Assembly (NCBI GenBank): GCA_037349315.1
Contig: JBAIAC010000006.1
Location: 56,726,501 to 56,790,500, forward strand
DNA length: 64,000 nucleotides
Direction: 5' to 3'
Origin: Chelydra serpentina
Lineage: Eukaryota; Chordata; Testudines; Chelydridae
This document shows positions 21,830-48,900 of the stretch, in pieces; the first letter of the stretch is position 1; each line of letters starts with the position of its first letter. The notes beneath the pieces were generated by a model that saw only the letters and a list, made by a program, of their open reading frames with translations, searched no databases and was not told where the DNA came from. The position numbers were made by a program, and so were the translations under genes.

Positions 21830-22235
21830 ACTTAAGAGAAACAGTCAAACAAAAACAGTCCCATTTAATTATATTACATGAAGACAGACAACTAAATATT
21901 GACAAATTTTGTAAGTGCTTACATACAAATGTAAGAAGTGTCTATACTAAGAAGGATGAACTTGAGTGCCAGTTATTAAATGAGGATATTGATACAACAG
22001 GCATCACAGAAACTTCCTGATAATCAATGTGAAACGTAGTATCAGGGTACAAAATATATAGGAATGACAGAGTAGATCGCACTATTGAGGGAGTGTCACT
22101 ATATGCGCAAGAAAGCATAGAGTCAAATATAGTACAAATTTTAAATGAATCAATCTGTACCACAGAATCTCTGTGGATAGAAATTCCATGCTTGAGTAAT
22201 ATACTACTGACCTCCTAACCACAATGCTGATTAGA
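21830..22235 (+). pseudogene. CR1 endonuclease-domain fragment
   Basis: Plus-strand words such as ACATACAAATGTAAGAAGTG, GATATTGATACAACAGGCAT, CACAGAAACTTCCTG and GGGTACAAAATATATAGGAA follow the order of CR1 endonuclease sequence (the ITET region). Stops are frequent. The segment ends at the insertion complex starting at 22236. Confidence 0.75.
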
Positions 22236-22243
22236 CCTTAGCC

Positions 22244-22890
22244 CAGGCCTGCACAACTCGTAAAGCGGCGAGGGCCATATTACTCTAAAGAAAACAGCGG
22301 AGGGCCGAAACCCCCCGGCCCCGTGGAAACAACGCCCCGCCCCCGCCCCAGCACCATCCGCCCCACGGAAACAACCCCTCCTTACCCAGCGCAGGGGTGC
22401 GGAAGCCTATAGAAGGGGAAAGAAACAGCGCGCATAGGGTGACCAGATCACAGCAGTAAAATAGGACCCGCCCCCTCCCCGCTTGGCCCCACCATCACAC
22501 ACCTCTACACCCACCCCAGGGGTCACTATATTACTGCACACAATAGTCAATCAATGCAGTTGTAGATAAATCTCTGCATTATGCATTTTTGTATAACTTT
22601 TATATGACTTTGTATAGAACCTTGGTGATATGTTATAGCGGGTCCCTAAGGTAGTATAATTAAGGTAAAAGAAAAATGTCTTTTTGCTAGAAGTAGAATA
22701 AGATCTTCACCCCCACTTTGTATTCAATTGCCCTGTTGAATGAATGAGGTGTGAATGAAGAAGGCGTGGAAGGCCAGCACCTCCAGACAGCTGCAACCCT
22801 TGCCTACTCACCCCCCCACCCCCCCGCGGGCCGCCCAGTGAGCCCATGCAGGCCGCATGCGGCCCCCAGGCAGCATGTTGTGCAGGCCTG
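22244..22890. mobile_element. Non-autonomous hAT element, CAGGCCTGCACAAC type
   Basis: The ends CAGGCCTGCACAACTCGT and ATGTTGTGCAGGCCTG are inverted, and a perfect 8-bp duplication CCTTAGCC flanks them (22236-22243 and 22891-22898). The interior has a GC-rich rim and an AT-rich middle, non-coding. A GGGTGACCAGAT word (22437) suggests a fragment of the small MITE family also seen at 36665. Confidence 0.9.
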
Positions 22891-22898
22891 CCTTAGCC

Positions 22899-23600
22899 CA
22901 TCCCATGCTTTGCTGCACATTGGGCTACCCACATTTGCTATTCTTGCCTGTCAAATGCCCCTCTCTCCAAATCTTCCCATTTCACGTTGAGGTGCTTGAT
23001 GTTGTCTAGAACTGTTCGTTTCCATGTTATTCGCGGTCTTCCTCTCTTTCTTCTTGCGTTTTCTGGCTTCCATTCAAGGGCGGTATTTGGTAAGCATTCT
23101 TTTTCCATTCTCAGCACGTCCCAGCCACTGATGTCTTCTTTTGTAGATTATTTGTGAGATGGTGCCTTGTCTAGTAATTTTTCTGACTTCTTCATTCATC
23201 TTCCTATCTCTATATATTATTCTCTAATATTCTTCTCAGACATTTGTGATTAAATGCACTCAGCTTTTGCATATCTTTCTTGGTAAGCTGCCATGTCTCA
23301 CTGCTAATATGTTGTGATGGTGATAACAATTGCTTTGTACATGTTGAGTTTTGTCTTGAGGGGGATATTTTTGAGTTCCCATATGTTTTTGAGTCTTCCA
23401 AATGCAGCATTTGCCTTCCCGATTCTTATTATTTCCTCGGAAGTAATACCATCTTCGCTGATGGTACTTCCAAGATACGTAAAATTGTCCACCTTCTCCG
23501 GTTTCTCTTCAATTTTGATTTCTATCCCTATAGTGCCCATTAACATGACTTTACATTTCTTTGCATTGTATCTCAAACCTATCCTCACTGAAACTATTTA
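22899..23600 (-). mobile_element. RTE-like non-LTR retrotransposon, 3' fragment of polymerase
   Basis: Minus-strand frames (23588-23304, then 23410-23210) show YNAKKCKVMLMGTIG, VDNFTYLGSTISEDGI, IRIGKANAAFGRLKNIW and then KLSAFNHKCLRRILENNI. This is the C-terminal thumb and connection region shared by RTE and related LINEs (the FTYLGS..DG..EI..RI..A...F..L...W pattern). The family assignment to RTE rather than a relative is tentative. Several stops; inactive. Confidence 0.7.
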
Positions 23601-23893
23601 AAAACTCCATAATAGAGGCTCAAACTAAATGCAGACACACACACCCCAAGCCCTAAAACTAGTCAGAGGACCAAAAAAATGCCACCATGGCTAAACAACT
23701 GAGTAAAAAACAGACAGCTACAGGCAAAAAGAAATCCTTTAAAACTTGGAAGTCAAATCCAACAGAGGAAAACAGAAGGGAGAATAAACTCTGGCAAGTC
23801 AAGTTTAAAAGTTTATTAGAGGGCAGGCTAAAAAAGAATCTGAAGAGCAACTAGCAAGACACTAAACCCAACAGCAAAAAAATGTTTAAGACC
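23600..23893 (+). pseudogene. CR1 segment between endonuclease and polymerase
   Basis: The plus strand reads CACCATAATAGAGGCTCAA-like sequence, then AAAATGCCACCATGGCTAAA and AACTCTGGCAAGTCAAGT. These match the order of turtle CR1 just ahead of the polymerase motifs. It is cut by the hAT copy that starts at 23898. Confidence 0.75.
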
Positions 23894-23897
23894 ATCA

Positions 23898-24830
23898 CAG
23901 GGGTGCCATTTCAGGTTGGGGGGAAGGGCGCAACTTTAACCATGATTCCAGGGGCTACGTAGGCACTTGAAAACTCTAGCTTTTTTGCAGATAATGGGGG
24001 GGAGAGAGACCAAAAATTATAACTCAAAGAAGGGCTCAGCTCAAAGTTTGAAAACTGCTCAGGATGTAGGCGGGGGTAGCTAGGCTTTGTGTGCAAGCAG
24101 GGGAGTAGTTCAGGGTGCAGGCAGAGGATAGCAAGGGGTTGTGCGCAGAGAGGGGTGTAGCTCAGGGAGCAAGCAGGGAGGGGGTAGCTAGTGGCTGTGT
24201 GCTGTGGTGGGGGTGTAGCTCAGGAAGCAGGGAGGAGCTATGTCTGAGGGAGTGCACTCAGTCCCTAGGTGGCACAGTGTGGGCAGCTCCACTCCTTGTG
24301 GCTGTGTGCACACCAGAGCGGGCCATGCCATCCTACACGGTCACCATGGCCACCAGCACCCAGTGGTTCCCAGGCACGGAGGACTACACCAATCTGAGCC
24401 TGGAGGATGCGGCAGCCATTACCCAGCTCCAAACAGTTCTCCCTTGGGGAGGGAGCAGGGCCAAATGGAAGGCAGAAATTTGGGTGCCCCTCCCCACATA
24501 TCACTTCTGTTACGTATCCATTTCGGGGGGCACTGTCCCCCCCCCCATACTTCTTTAATCATAGAATCATAGAATCTCAGGGTTGGAAGGGACCTCAGGA
24601 GGTCATCTACTCCAACCCCCTGCTCAAAGCAGGACCAACCCCAACTAGATCATCCCAGCCAGGGCTTTGTCAAGCCTGACCTTAAAAACCTCTAAGGAAG
24701 GAGATTCCACCACCTCCCTAGGTAACCCATTCCAGTGCTTCACCACCCATTCCAGTGCTTCACCACTCCGCCAATGAGTGGAGCTAGAGGCAGGTTCCAC
24801 CCCTGCCCTCTCTAAGTGGTGCTGCCCCTG
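23898..24830. mobile_element. hAT-type insertion in CR1, itself carrying an antisense CR1 tail
   Basis: Starts CAGGGGTGCC and ends TGCTGCCCCTG, with flanking 8-mers GACCATCA (23890-23897) and GTACATCA (24831-24838) that agree at 6 of 8 bases. Removing it rejoins the CR1 sequence. The interior (AACTCAAAGAAGGGCTCAGC, TTGAAAACTGCTCAGG) resembles the hAT copy at 33362-34662. Confidence 0.65.
24558..24770 (-). mobile_element. CR1 LINE 3' end, antisense, with a 20-bp tandem duplication
   Basis: It begins on plus with ATCATAGAATCATAGAAT, the reverse complement of the CR1 terminal microsatellite. The minus frame gives [20 protein letters not shown], the C-terminus of CR1 polymerase. A 20-bp unit, CCCATTCCAGTGCTTCACCA, occurs twice in tandem from 24726. 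Confidence 0.88.
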
Positions 24831-25293
24831 GTACATCAGAAGCAGAAAGCCTGACAAACAATGAGTGGGGCCAATGGATGATCAGGGTGCTAAAAGCGCA
24901 CTCAAAGATGACACAGCCATTGCAGAAAAGCTAAATTAATTCTTTGCATCTGTCTTCACTGCAGAGGATGTGAGGAAGATTCCCACACCTAAAAGGAATG
25001 GCCCAGGTGACAAATCTGAGGAACCGTCCCAGACTGAGGTAGTTTTGGAACAAATTAATAAATTAAACAGTAATAAGTCACCAGGACCAGATGGTTTTCA
25101 CCCAACGGTTCTGACTCAAGGAACTCAAATATGAAACTGCATGTAAGCTATCACTTAAATCAGCCTCCAGACCAGAGCACTGGAGGATAGCTCACATAAC
25201 ATCAATTTTTAAAAAGGCTCCAGAGGCAATCGCCAACCAGTAAGCCTAAGTTCCGTACCAGGCAAACTGGTCGAAACTATAGTAAAGAACAGA

Positions 25294-25623
25294 ATGATCA
25301 GACACACAGATGAACACAATTTGTTGGGGAAGAGTCAACACGTGTTCTGTAAACAGAAACCATGCCTCACCAATCTACTAGAATTCTTTGATGGGGTCAA
25401 CAATCATGTTAACAAGAGTGATCCAGTGGATGTAGTGAACTTGGACTTTCAGAAAGCCTTTGACAAGGTCCCTCACCAAAGACTCTTAAGTAAAGCATCC
25501 AGTCATGGGATAAGAGGGAATGACCTCTTAAGGATCAGTAACTGGTTAAAAGATAGGTCACAAAAGATCAGAATAAATGGTCAGTTTTCACAAAGGAAAG
25601 AGGTAAATAACAGGGTCCCCTAA
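25294..25623 (+). pseudogene. CR1 reverse transcriptase fragment
   Basis: A 109-codon frame with QHVFCKQKPCLTNLLEFFDG, VDVVNLDFQKAFDKVPHQRL and SNWLKDRSQKIRINGQFS, the fingers and palm of CR1 polymerase (the DFxKAFDxVPH block). It ends at a stop in place of the next conserved block (VPQ.SVLGPLLF), whose remnant follows after the stop. The catalytic DD box region is decayed. Inactive. Confidence 0.85.
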
Positions 25624-26774
25624 GCATCTGTAGTGGGACCTTTGCTGTTCAACACATTCATAAATGATCTGGAAAAGGGGTAAATAGTGAGGTGGCATAC
25701 TGAATTACTTAAGATAGTTCAGTCCAAAGCTGACAAAAAGTTACAAAGGAATCTCATAAAACTGGGCAACCAAATGGCAGATAAAATTCAATGTTGGTAA
25801 ATGCAAAATAATGCACAGTGGAAACATTAATCCCAATTATACATTAAAAATGATGGGATCTAAATTAACTATTACCACTCAGGAAAGATCTTGGAGTCAC
25901 TGTGGATAGTGCTCTGAAAGCATCTGCCCAATGAACAGTGGCAGTCAAAAAAAGCTAACAATATTAGGAACTATTAGGAAAAGGATACGTAAGAAAATAT
26001 CGTAATGCCACCATAGAGATCCGTGGTACACCCGCACCTTGAATACTGTGTCCAGTTCTGGTTGTCCCATCTCAAAAATGATATATTAGAATTGGAACAG
26101 GTACAGAGAAGGGCAACACAAATTATTAGGGCTATGCAATAGCTTCCATACAAGGAGAGATTAAAGAGACTGGGACTGTTAATCTTAGAAAAGAGACGAC
26201 TAAGGGAGGACATGATAGAGGTCTATAAAATCATGAACAGTGTGGAGAAAATGAATAGGGAAGTGTTATTTACCCCTTCACATAACACAAGAACCAATGG
26301 TCACCCATGAAATTGACAGACAGGTTTAAAACAAACATAAGGATGTATTTCAAACAGCACACAGTCACCCTGTGCAACTCATTGCCAGGGAATGTTATGA
26401 AGGCCAAAATATAATTGGGTTCAAAAAGAATTAAATTCATGGAGGACAGGTCCATCAATGGCTATTAGCCAAGATGATCAGGGATGGAATCCCATGCTCC
26501 AGGTGTCCCAAAGCCTCTGACTGCCAAAAGCTGGGACAGGACAACAGGGGATGGATCATTCAGTAACTGCCCTGTTCTGTTCCCTCCCTCTGAAGCATCT
26601 GGCACTGGCCACTGTCAAAAGACAGGATACTGGGCTAGGTGGATGATGGACTGACCCACTATGGCCATTCTTATGTTCTTAAAAGGTGCTGAATTACTAA
26701 GTAACACAAAGTAAGGGGAAAAACAGTTCTCAAACATTCTAAATATGTCACATTACATACTGCATTATCTATAT

Positions 26775-27513
26775 CAGAGGTTCTCAAACTGTAGTCCCCG
26801 GACGAGCTCCATTCAGGTGGTCCGCGGATAGTTCCCTCTAAGGTGCGCAGCTGGGCAGCCACACGTGAGAGAATGAAGGGCCACCCACCTAATTAGTGGA
26901 GCCACGCAGGCATGGCTCCACTAATTAGGCGCATGGACCCTGGAGAAGATGCACATGTAAGATGAGGTGGTGGCCTTGGGGGAATACGGGGTAGGTAGGA
27001 AGGGGCAGTGGGGTGAGAAGAAAGGGCGGGGGGAATTTGGGATGTGAAGGGCTGCAGTGGCCAAAGAGGTGACTTTCCCCAGCTCCAGGGCTGCGGCTGC
27101 CAGGGAGAGATGGCCCTCCTTCCCAGTCCCAGCTCAGGGGCTGCTGGGGCAGGGGAGAGAGGGAGAGACCCCCCCCCTCCCTCCCAGCCCCAGCTCGGGG
27201 GCTGCTGCAGCAGGGGAGACTCCCTCCTTCCCAGCCCCTTCTTGGGGGCTGCCGTGACAGGAGAGAGAGGGCACATCCATTGCATTAGAAAGGTAAAACT
27301 ACTGATATTAAAATATGAGTTCTGTGCTTTTATTTGTAGAACAAAAAATGTTAATTATTATTAATTTTTTTGCATATAGCACTTTTATCCAAAGTGCTTT
27401 ACAATAGTTAGCTAACGGTACAAAAAAAATGTTGGAAAGATCATTAAGTGGTCAGTCGAGACCCTCAGCAATTTTCAAGTGGTCCGCGAAAAAAAAAAGT
27501 TTGAGAACTACTG
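26775..27513. mobile_element. Non-autonomous hAT element, GGTTCTCAAACT type
   Basis: The ends CAGAGGTTCTCAAACTGTAG and AAAGTTTGAGAACTACTG are inverted. The flanks ATCTATAT (26767-26774) and GTCTATAT (27514-27521) are an 8-bp duplication with one mismatch. The GC-rich middle gives spurious open frames. Non-coding. Confidence 0.88.
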
Positions 27514-27797
27514 GTCTATATCATTATTAGTCCTTGCAATGGTGCAAATGCTGGTATTTATATTATTTACAATGTAAGAACTTTCAGTTTCTGTTGTGCA
27601 GAAAAACTGTCCCATTAACAACTTTTGGTTTCAGTTTAGCTAGCAACTGATGGGAAAATATTTTCTTCATGTGGGCTAGTTCATTCAAAGCTGAGAAACT
27701 GAGTTGAAAAAGCAGGAAAGCTTGTTTTCCTCTTCCAGTCTATGAATAAAAACCAGTGGGAGAAGATGAGATCTAATTCTAAAAAATTTAAGGACAT

Positions 27798-27915
27798 GGG
27801 GCTAGATTTTCAAAAGTATTTAGGCACCTGAAGGTGCAGTTAGGTGCATAGTGGAATTTTTCAAAAACACCCAACTGCATCTTTAGGTGCCTAAATACCT
27901 TTGAAAATCTGGCCC
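27798..27915. mobile_element. Short palindromic MITE, GGGCCAGATTTTCAAA family, copy 1
   Basis: The left arm GGGCTAGATTTTCAAAAGTA and the right arm CTTTGAAAATCTGGCCC are inverted. The inner part (TTTAGGCACCTGAAGGTGCA against CATCTTTAGGTGCCTAAAT) extends the pairing. The whole unit is about 118 bp. I could not settle the target duplication. A second copy lies at 52637-52750. Confidence 0.75.
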
Positions 27916-29036
27916 ACAGAGACCAGAAGCAATCTGTCAATTCACTAACTACAGTTAATACTTCCTTTAATAAATCAGTTCATTTTAAATGCAGAACATG
28001 TTTTGATAAGCTTACATAAGAAAAAATATCCAACACATTTAAGGTAGTCTTAATTAACTAATAAAAGCAATTTTTCAATGCTGTTCTTGTACATTTTAAA
28101 TTGAACTGAATTCCCATCCACACGCAACTTAACATAAATGTCAAGAATAACTATTATTCACCATTTTCTAATGATTAAAAAAGGGGAAAATTAAGAATTT
28201 GAATAAATGTATGTTAAGTCATATGAGCCCTTAAATAAGCATGTATGGATATAAATGTATCCTCCTGGTTAACAGAAAGTACCAAATTTAATGTATGGGC
28301 TATATGTTGTTCCATCAACATGTTTTAATACTTATACTAACCAATGAAAATTAACCTTTCTTTAGGAAAATAAATAAAAAGTAAATTCAAAACAAGATTA
28401 TCAATTATTTAAATCAGCAAGCAAGAAATCTTGATTGAAATCATGATTAAAATAAGTGTTAAATCAATCCACCCTCTGCTGCTTAATATATAAGGCCTGA
28501 AAACCTATTTGAGAGAGCTCCCCAATTCAGTCCAAGAAGAGCTATTGAAGACATTTGGTAGAACTTGCTTCCCAGATTTATTTTTGTTTTGTTCTGTCCC
28601 CACCTCCCATGTCCTTCCCCGCAACAGGTTCCAAAAAAGAGAAAAAAAATTCTGTTTTAAATTTAGTTTCTCTCACGAAAAAATTAAATTTAAACAAGTC
28701 TCTTTCCATTCATGTCATCATTGCAAAATCAATGTCAGGATTGCTCTTATGTTGACATCTATCACTTTTACTGAAGAGTTTACAATAGAGGAAGAGGACA
28801 CTAACTTGATTTCTTAAAGTAAGAGGAATCCAACAACTCATTAAAGAACTCAAAATGTTTTTAACTCAGTGTAAACCTGAAGAGGTGCTGGGTAAGTTTT
28901 CACTCACTGCCGACACCTATTTTCACTGAGCTACTGTCCTTACGGAAAAGGAAACTATGGCAGGATTGCATGGATAGAAGCTCAAAATGTGAGATTTCAG
29001 CTCATTGATATCCTTTCTACAACAGGAAGAGACTAA
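27916..29036. other. AT-rich intron, nothing identified
   Basis: The small open frame at 28509-28817 has low-complexity composition and no motif; I do not treat it as a gene. Confidence 0.4.
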
Positions 29037-29336
29037 GGCTACGTCTTCACTACCCGCCGATCGATCTATCGGGGATCGATTTATCGTGTCTCGTCTAGAC
29101 TCAATAAATCGATCCCCAAACGCGCTCCCCGTCGACTCCAGAACTCCACCACCGTGAGAGGCGGAAGCGGAGTCGACAGGGGAGCGGCAGCAGTCGACTT
29201 GCCGCCGTCCTCACAGCCAGGTAAGTCAACCTACGATACACCGACTTCAGCTACGCTGTTCGCGTAGCTGAGTTGCGTATCATAGGTGGCACCCCACGCC
29301 CCCCTTACCCCCCACCCACCCAGTGTAGACCTGGAC
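29037..29336. mobile_element. Harbinger MITE, copy 2, same two-hairpin layout
   Basis: The ends GGCTACGTCTTCACTA and CAGTGTAGACCTGGAC are inverted and flanked by TAA (29034-29036 and 29337-29339). Inside, a hairpin around GGGGATCGATTTAT/ATAAATCGATCCCC and another around TCAGCTACGC/GCGTAGCTGA repeat the plan of the copy at 13845-14140. Confidence 0.87.
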
Positions 29337-29697
29337 TAAGACTCAATGAGTTCCCTCCAAAATCATGTACATCACTACCCTCTTTGAGGTAAAGAGAAGA
29401 CAAAACAACTGTCCCTCATTACAGGCTGAAGGCTAATGAAACATTTCCTCAGGGACAGAGTGAGAACTTCAAGGTAAACATGGACGAACGAACAAAAAAG
29501 AAGAGGAAGCAAAAAAATACCTTTCTAGATTTCTGTTATTCTGCCATTTTGCAGCCCAACAGAGAGAACATGTGCATGCTCCATGCTATAGCACAAAGCA
29601 AAACTGGACAAAACTAAGAAATAAGCAAATGGGACCAAACAGTTGAAGCAGAGAAACAATATTCCCTGCTACAAGGCCCTACACTAAAAAAAAAAAA

Positions 29698-29899
29698 TAC
29701 ACCTCTACCTCGATATAACGCTGTCCTCAGGAGCCCCAAAAAAAAAAAAATCTTACCACGTTATAGGTGAAACCACATAATATTGCACTTGCTTTGGCCT
29801 CGAGCATTTCCGTAGCCCCGCCTCCTCAGAGCGCGGCTTTACCGCGATATATCCGAATTCGTGTTATATCAGATCGCGTTATATCAGGGAAGAGGTGTA
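29698..29899. mobile_element. Tc1/mariner (Tigger-like) MITE
   Basis: ATACACCTCTACCTCGATAT at the left matches the reverse complement of GATATAAC..GAGGTGTAT at the right (GCGTTATATCAGGGAAGAGG). TA dinucleotides stand at both borders. The interior carries poly-A and CGATATA words; non-coding. Confidence 0.8.
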
Positions 29900-30344
29900 T
29901 CTTCAAAAGAAAAGAATTCTGGCAAGCAGCCTATACTATTGTATTTTACAGAAGTGGAGGCAGACCATAGTGTCCTTAGTCCAAATAAGTCATTAACATG
30001 ATAGACTATCCTATCTGCAGCTTACTACAACTTCATTTTTGCAACCATGTTATCAGCCAGCCAAATATTGTATGCTTGTTTTCATAATTTTGAAATATTT
30101 TATTCAAATTCATACCTCAAGGTTCAAACAAATAAGCTTCAAAACAGGATTGATAATATTTGGACATACACTGTACATCCTGTCATGTTTAAAACAGGAT
30201 AATTGACCATCCTAACAGAAGCAATGGTAGACACAAGGTACACAGCACGAGAGTAAATACAAATACACTGTTACCCAACTGTAACGCCAATAAACAATTT
30301 CTGCTGAATTTACAAATGTTGCACTAGCAATGTCATACTTTTCA

Positions 30345-45027
<14,683 letters not shown>

Positions 45028-45959
45028 GGCGAGCCGCGCTCGGGCCGCGCTCCCCGGCGGCGGCGGCGCCCTGCGAACGCGTCCGCCCGCCCGGTAGCTG
45101 TCACTGTTCGTTCGGCAGGAAGAGTCTCGGCTCCACCATTCAAGCCGCGGCTGGGAGGAGGAGGAAACAACAACTCGCAGGCAGCAGCAGCAGCAGCCCG
45201 CCGCCAACGCCGCCGCTGCCGCCACCGCCGACCCACCGCGAGCGAGCCAGCGCGATCCCTCCGCCCGGAGAAAGAGTCCCTGCCCCCGCCTCCCCTCCCT
45301 CGGCCGCGCGCCTGCCCCCTTCCCCGACACCCGCTCCCCAGCGGCCTGCTCCGCGGCCCCCGCCGCTGACACGCCCAGAGAGGCGAGCGCGCGGCGCAGG
45401 GACGAGCAGGCCGGCCGGCGGGCGGAGAAGATGTCGGAGCGGCAGAGGCGGGGTGGGCGGGGAGCTTGGCTGAAAGGCGCTTTCTCGGGGAGGAGGGGAG
45501 GCCGCAGCGGAGGGATACGACGTACGCGGGGGGAGGGGGCGGCTGCTCGCAGCGGGCTGGGCTGGAAGTTACCAGTGTCAGGGCAGTCGGCAAATGAAGC
45601 GAAAATGCCCCGCGGGAGCCCCGGCCGCGCTAGGCGAGGCGGGCTCGGCAGCCCCCCGGGGCCACGGACTGCCGGGCGCCGCTGCCCCGACACGCTCACC
45701 GGCGCGAAGGCTGCGGATTTCGGGTCTGTCTGTAAGTGTCAGCGCCCGGCGCGCCTGGGTGTCTGTGCCAGGGGCAGCGCCAGCCCGCCCGGCGTGACCC
45801 GGGGCCACGTCCTGCTACGGGCTGGCTCGTCTTGCGTTTTGGGAAACGAGAATGCCCCGCTTTGTAAAGCGGAGCAAACCGCTTTGCACCTTCCGTTGGT
45901 ACCGCCTCGCTGGGAGCCAGGGGAAAGGATCTTTAAAAAAGTGCTTCGCTCGTAGAACT

Positions 45960-48900
45960 GGCTTTTTTTTACTTAATGCGCATTGTAGGTCGTTATTACT
46001 GCTGCTGGCGCATCATACACAGCGGCTCCATGAATCGTCAGGCGTCTAGGAATATTTGCAAGAGGAGGAGGAGGAATGCCGTGTACAGAAGGGGACATGC
46101 GAAAGATGGTGATACTTGCAACCTATGGCTGAACTGGAGGTAATGTATGGGTGGATCAATAACGTGCGAAGGTTCTTGACAGACTGTTATACAGTAGCAA
46201 GCGTGATTTGCGATTACATAATTTAAATTGTGTATTTATCTTGCACTAACTTTAAGTAATGATTATACCTCAGATCAGAAGATTTGTTCATTGTTACTTA
46301 CTGCTTAGAGTCGGGCACAAAAACAAAGCTAATATCCGGCCTTGGTCAAACTGACCTGAGAAAACACAGTATTTATTAATCATATTTAAATAAATGATAA
46401 ATAATGATCGGTCTTTGTGATCTGTCGTACCATCTATGCTTTTCAGATCGAGTTTGGGCCTTGTAAAAATTAACACCGTTGTAGACAATGAGGATGAAAT
46501 TCAGCAGCAATGGATGTAAACAAGGAAAATTGTCATTTCTAAGTAAATACAATGATTGTTACCCCTCAGAAAGCACACTTTGAATTAAAAAGATATAAAA
46601 TTAGACCGGAACAAAGTCTTTTGTAATCGGAGAACTTGGAGCTTTCAACTGGTGAAGCTTTTAAAAATTTCAAATTAAATCATATTTCTGTGAAACTGAC
46701 TCAAGGGCTTTAGAGGTGGAGTTTTATATGTCAGTCTCCAAGGCCCACAAGCCCAGACTTTAGAAGCCTAGAATCTTGCCTAGCCCCTGCTGCTTTGTGC
46801 TTAATGTGGTGAGAAGGCTTGCTGCAACCACGCTTTAGCTTTATTATATGACTGAGAGAAAGGACGTGAATATGTCACATTCTCTCTGAAAATATATATA
46901 TAAAAATACCTAACCGGGCAACCGAGTGTCTATTCTATTTATTATTATTGCTTATGTTGGTTTATCATGTCCTAAAAGTACTAAAATTGTAACCCGTGTA
47001 TAATTGTAAAGGAAAATTATGAAGTAAGCTAACAATTCTTTATTCTATATTTACTTCTTTAAGTATTGAAAATAAAGGTATTATACCACGGCTGAGCAGT
47101 TTTTCTGTAAGTCCGATCATCTGTTTTCTTCCAAATATCTGTATCTCCCCTTTACCATTTTCCTAGGACAGTAACTGGCCTACATTTTAACCTCTGTCTC
47201 TTAATCAACTCTTCAAAGAATTGTCATGATGGTGTAATCACACTATTATAAATATTTTTAAATGATTTGAGTTGTCTTTTTTAGAAATGCAAAATATATT
47301 GTAATTCTAATATATGTATTGTAAGTGGTATTGTATTAACAAAGGATTACATGAGTAATGTGATTAACATTTTCTAATTATTCCATGATGTCGGCTGTAT
47401 TTATATGTCAGGTACCTTAATACTTGAATTCTTAGGGAGTTTTTGATGATATTGGAAGGAAAACTATGTTCCTGGTTTTGACAACTTATGTAATAACTTT
47501 TCTGATGTAGTTCAGAGAACAAACATTTTCTTATTGCTATTATCAAAATTCCAAGGATTCAATCTGATAAACACAAGGTCCATTTGTGCTATTGCATTTT
47601 AAAATTCTTATTGCAGATGCAGTAAGATAAATGTGGGGGGGAGGGTTAGTTGGGTTGTCTTTTGGGGGGGGTTTACACATGTAAATCACACTTCATGAGA
47701 AGATTTGGAATTATTTCTGTTTGCTGATGCATGTTGGGATGAGTTTTAAGAAATCCTGCTGTGGTAATAAACATTCCATTAACTTATTTTCAAGGATAAT
47801 TTTGCAGTGCATTCTCCTTAAACTCACTGAGAAATTTTGCTTTCTATACAGGAAAAAAAAATCCCTGTCTCTGAATTTTCACTCTGTGGCTTACTTGCAC
47901 AATTAAAAGGACTATTTCAAAGTATGTTCTTGTCAACTTACATTATCCTTAAGTAAAAATTATTTTAGTTCTGCTATGTCATTGAGATTCTGTGCTTCTT
48001 TGGGTTTTTTTCTGTTTTGAGGTCTGGATTATTGCCTTTTCAGTTTGAGATTGTTATTAAAGCAAAAAAAAACCTCATCTGATTACTTTAATATTATTAG
48101 TAATGTGATGGACTCAAACATGTCAAAGCTGGTTATACCCACATACTATATTTTTTTGAAGATGTAAACTGAACGTTGTAGTACCCATTTTTCTTTTTTT
48201 TTTTAATGAATTACTGTTTTCATCAAGAAAAGTTTATATATATGTTACACTATAATTTTGTTAATTGCAAAATCCATACATCAGTTATGGTCTGAGCCCT
48301 TGAGCCTCAATTTTTGTGTCCAACTTCACATACTAGTGTAACATTCAAAGGGTGGATGCTCAACACTTTCTGAAAATTACATTCTCATAACGTGGGTACC
48401 AAAATTCACTAGTCACTTTGAAAATATTGGCATATTTTAGTACCTCTTGTTCATATGTCTGCATTTTTTCACGCATGTCTTTATGCGATGCAATTTCTGC
48501 ATGTTTTAGCTATATTGATGTAGCAGAGTTTGTTTTTACTCCCCTACGCACTTCATAGCTGTATTAATTCTCATTCAGGTTTAACTTAATTTCCTGCTAT
48601 CCACAGTTGCATCAAACAATATTTTGTTGGCTGCAGTTTATGATATTTTTGTATCGATGTGATTTCTATTTTTGTGGCATCTAATCCACAGCCTTATTTT
48701 TCTGTGATAAACATTTTCCTTATAAATGGGGTTCATAAATTAACAAATGACACATGAAATTGTTTAATTTTTTTTTTATAGAAGAATTCTTTTAAGCACC
48801 AAGCTCTGTTTGCTGGGAGACATTAACTTAAGTCTTAAGCTTCCTAGATTTGTCTTTTTTTTTATCAGAAGCTTCATTCATTCATTTCTTACTCCTGAAA

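Larger units (their letters stand above)
21830..26681 (+). mobile_element. CR1 LINE, long copy broken by nested insertions
   Basis: Pieces in one orientation and in consensus order are 21830-22235 (endonuclease part), 23600-23893 (linker to polymerase), 24839-26681 (polymerase to 3' end). Between them lie an RTE-like LINE fragment with a hAT copy, and a second hAT copy containing an antisense CR1 tail. The 3' part reads GGGCTATGCAATAGC, GTCTATAAAATCATGAACAG and ends ATGGCCATTCTTATGTTCTT, typical of CR1. Consensus order is from knowledge of turtle CR1. Frames are broken; inactive. Confidence 0.85.

Noticed and set aside
28509..28817. 102-codon plus-strand open frame
   Set aside because: Phe/Lys/Ser-rich low complexity, no motif, no splice or promoter context.
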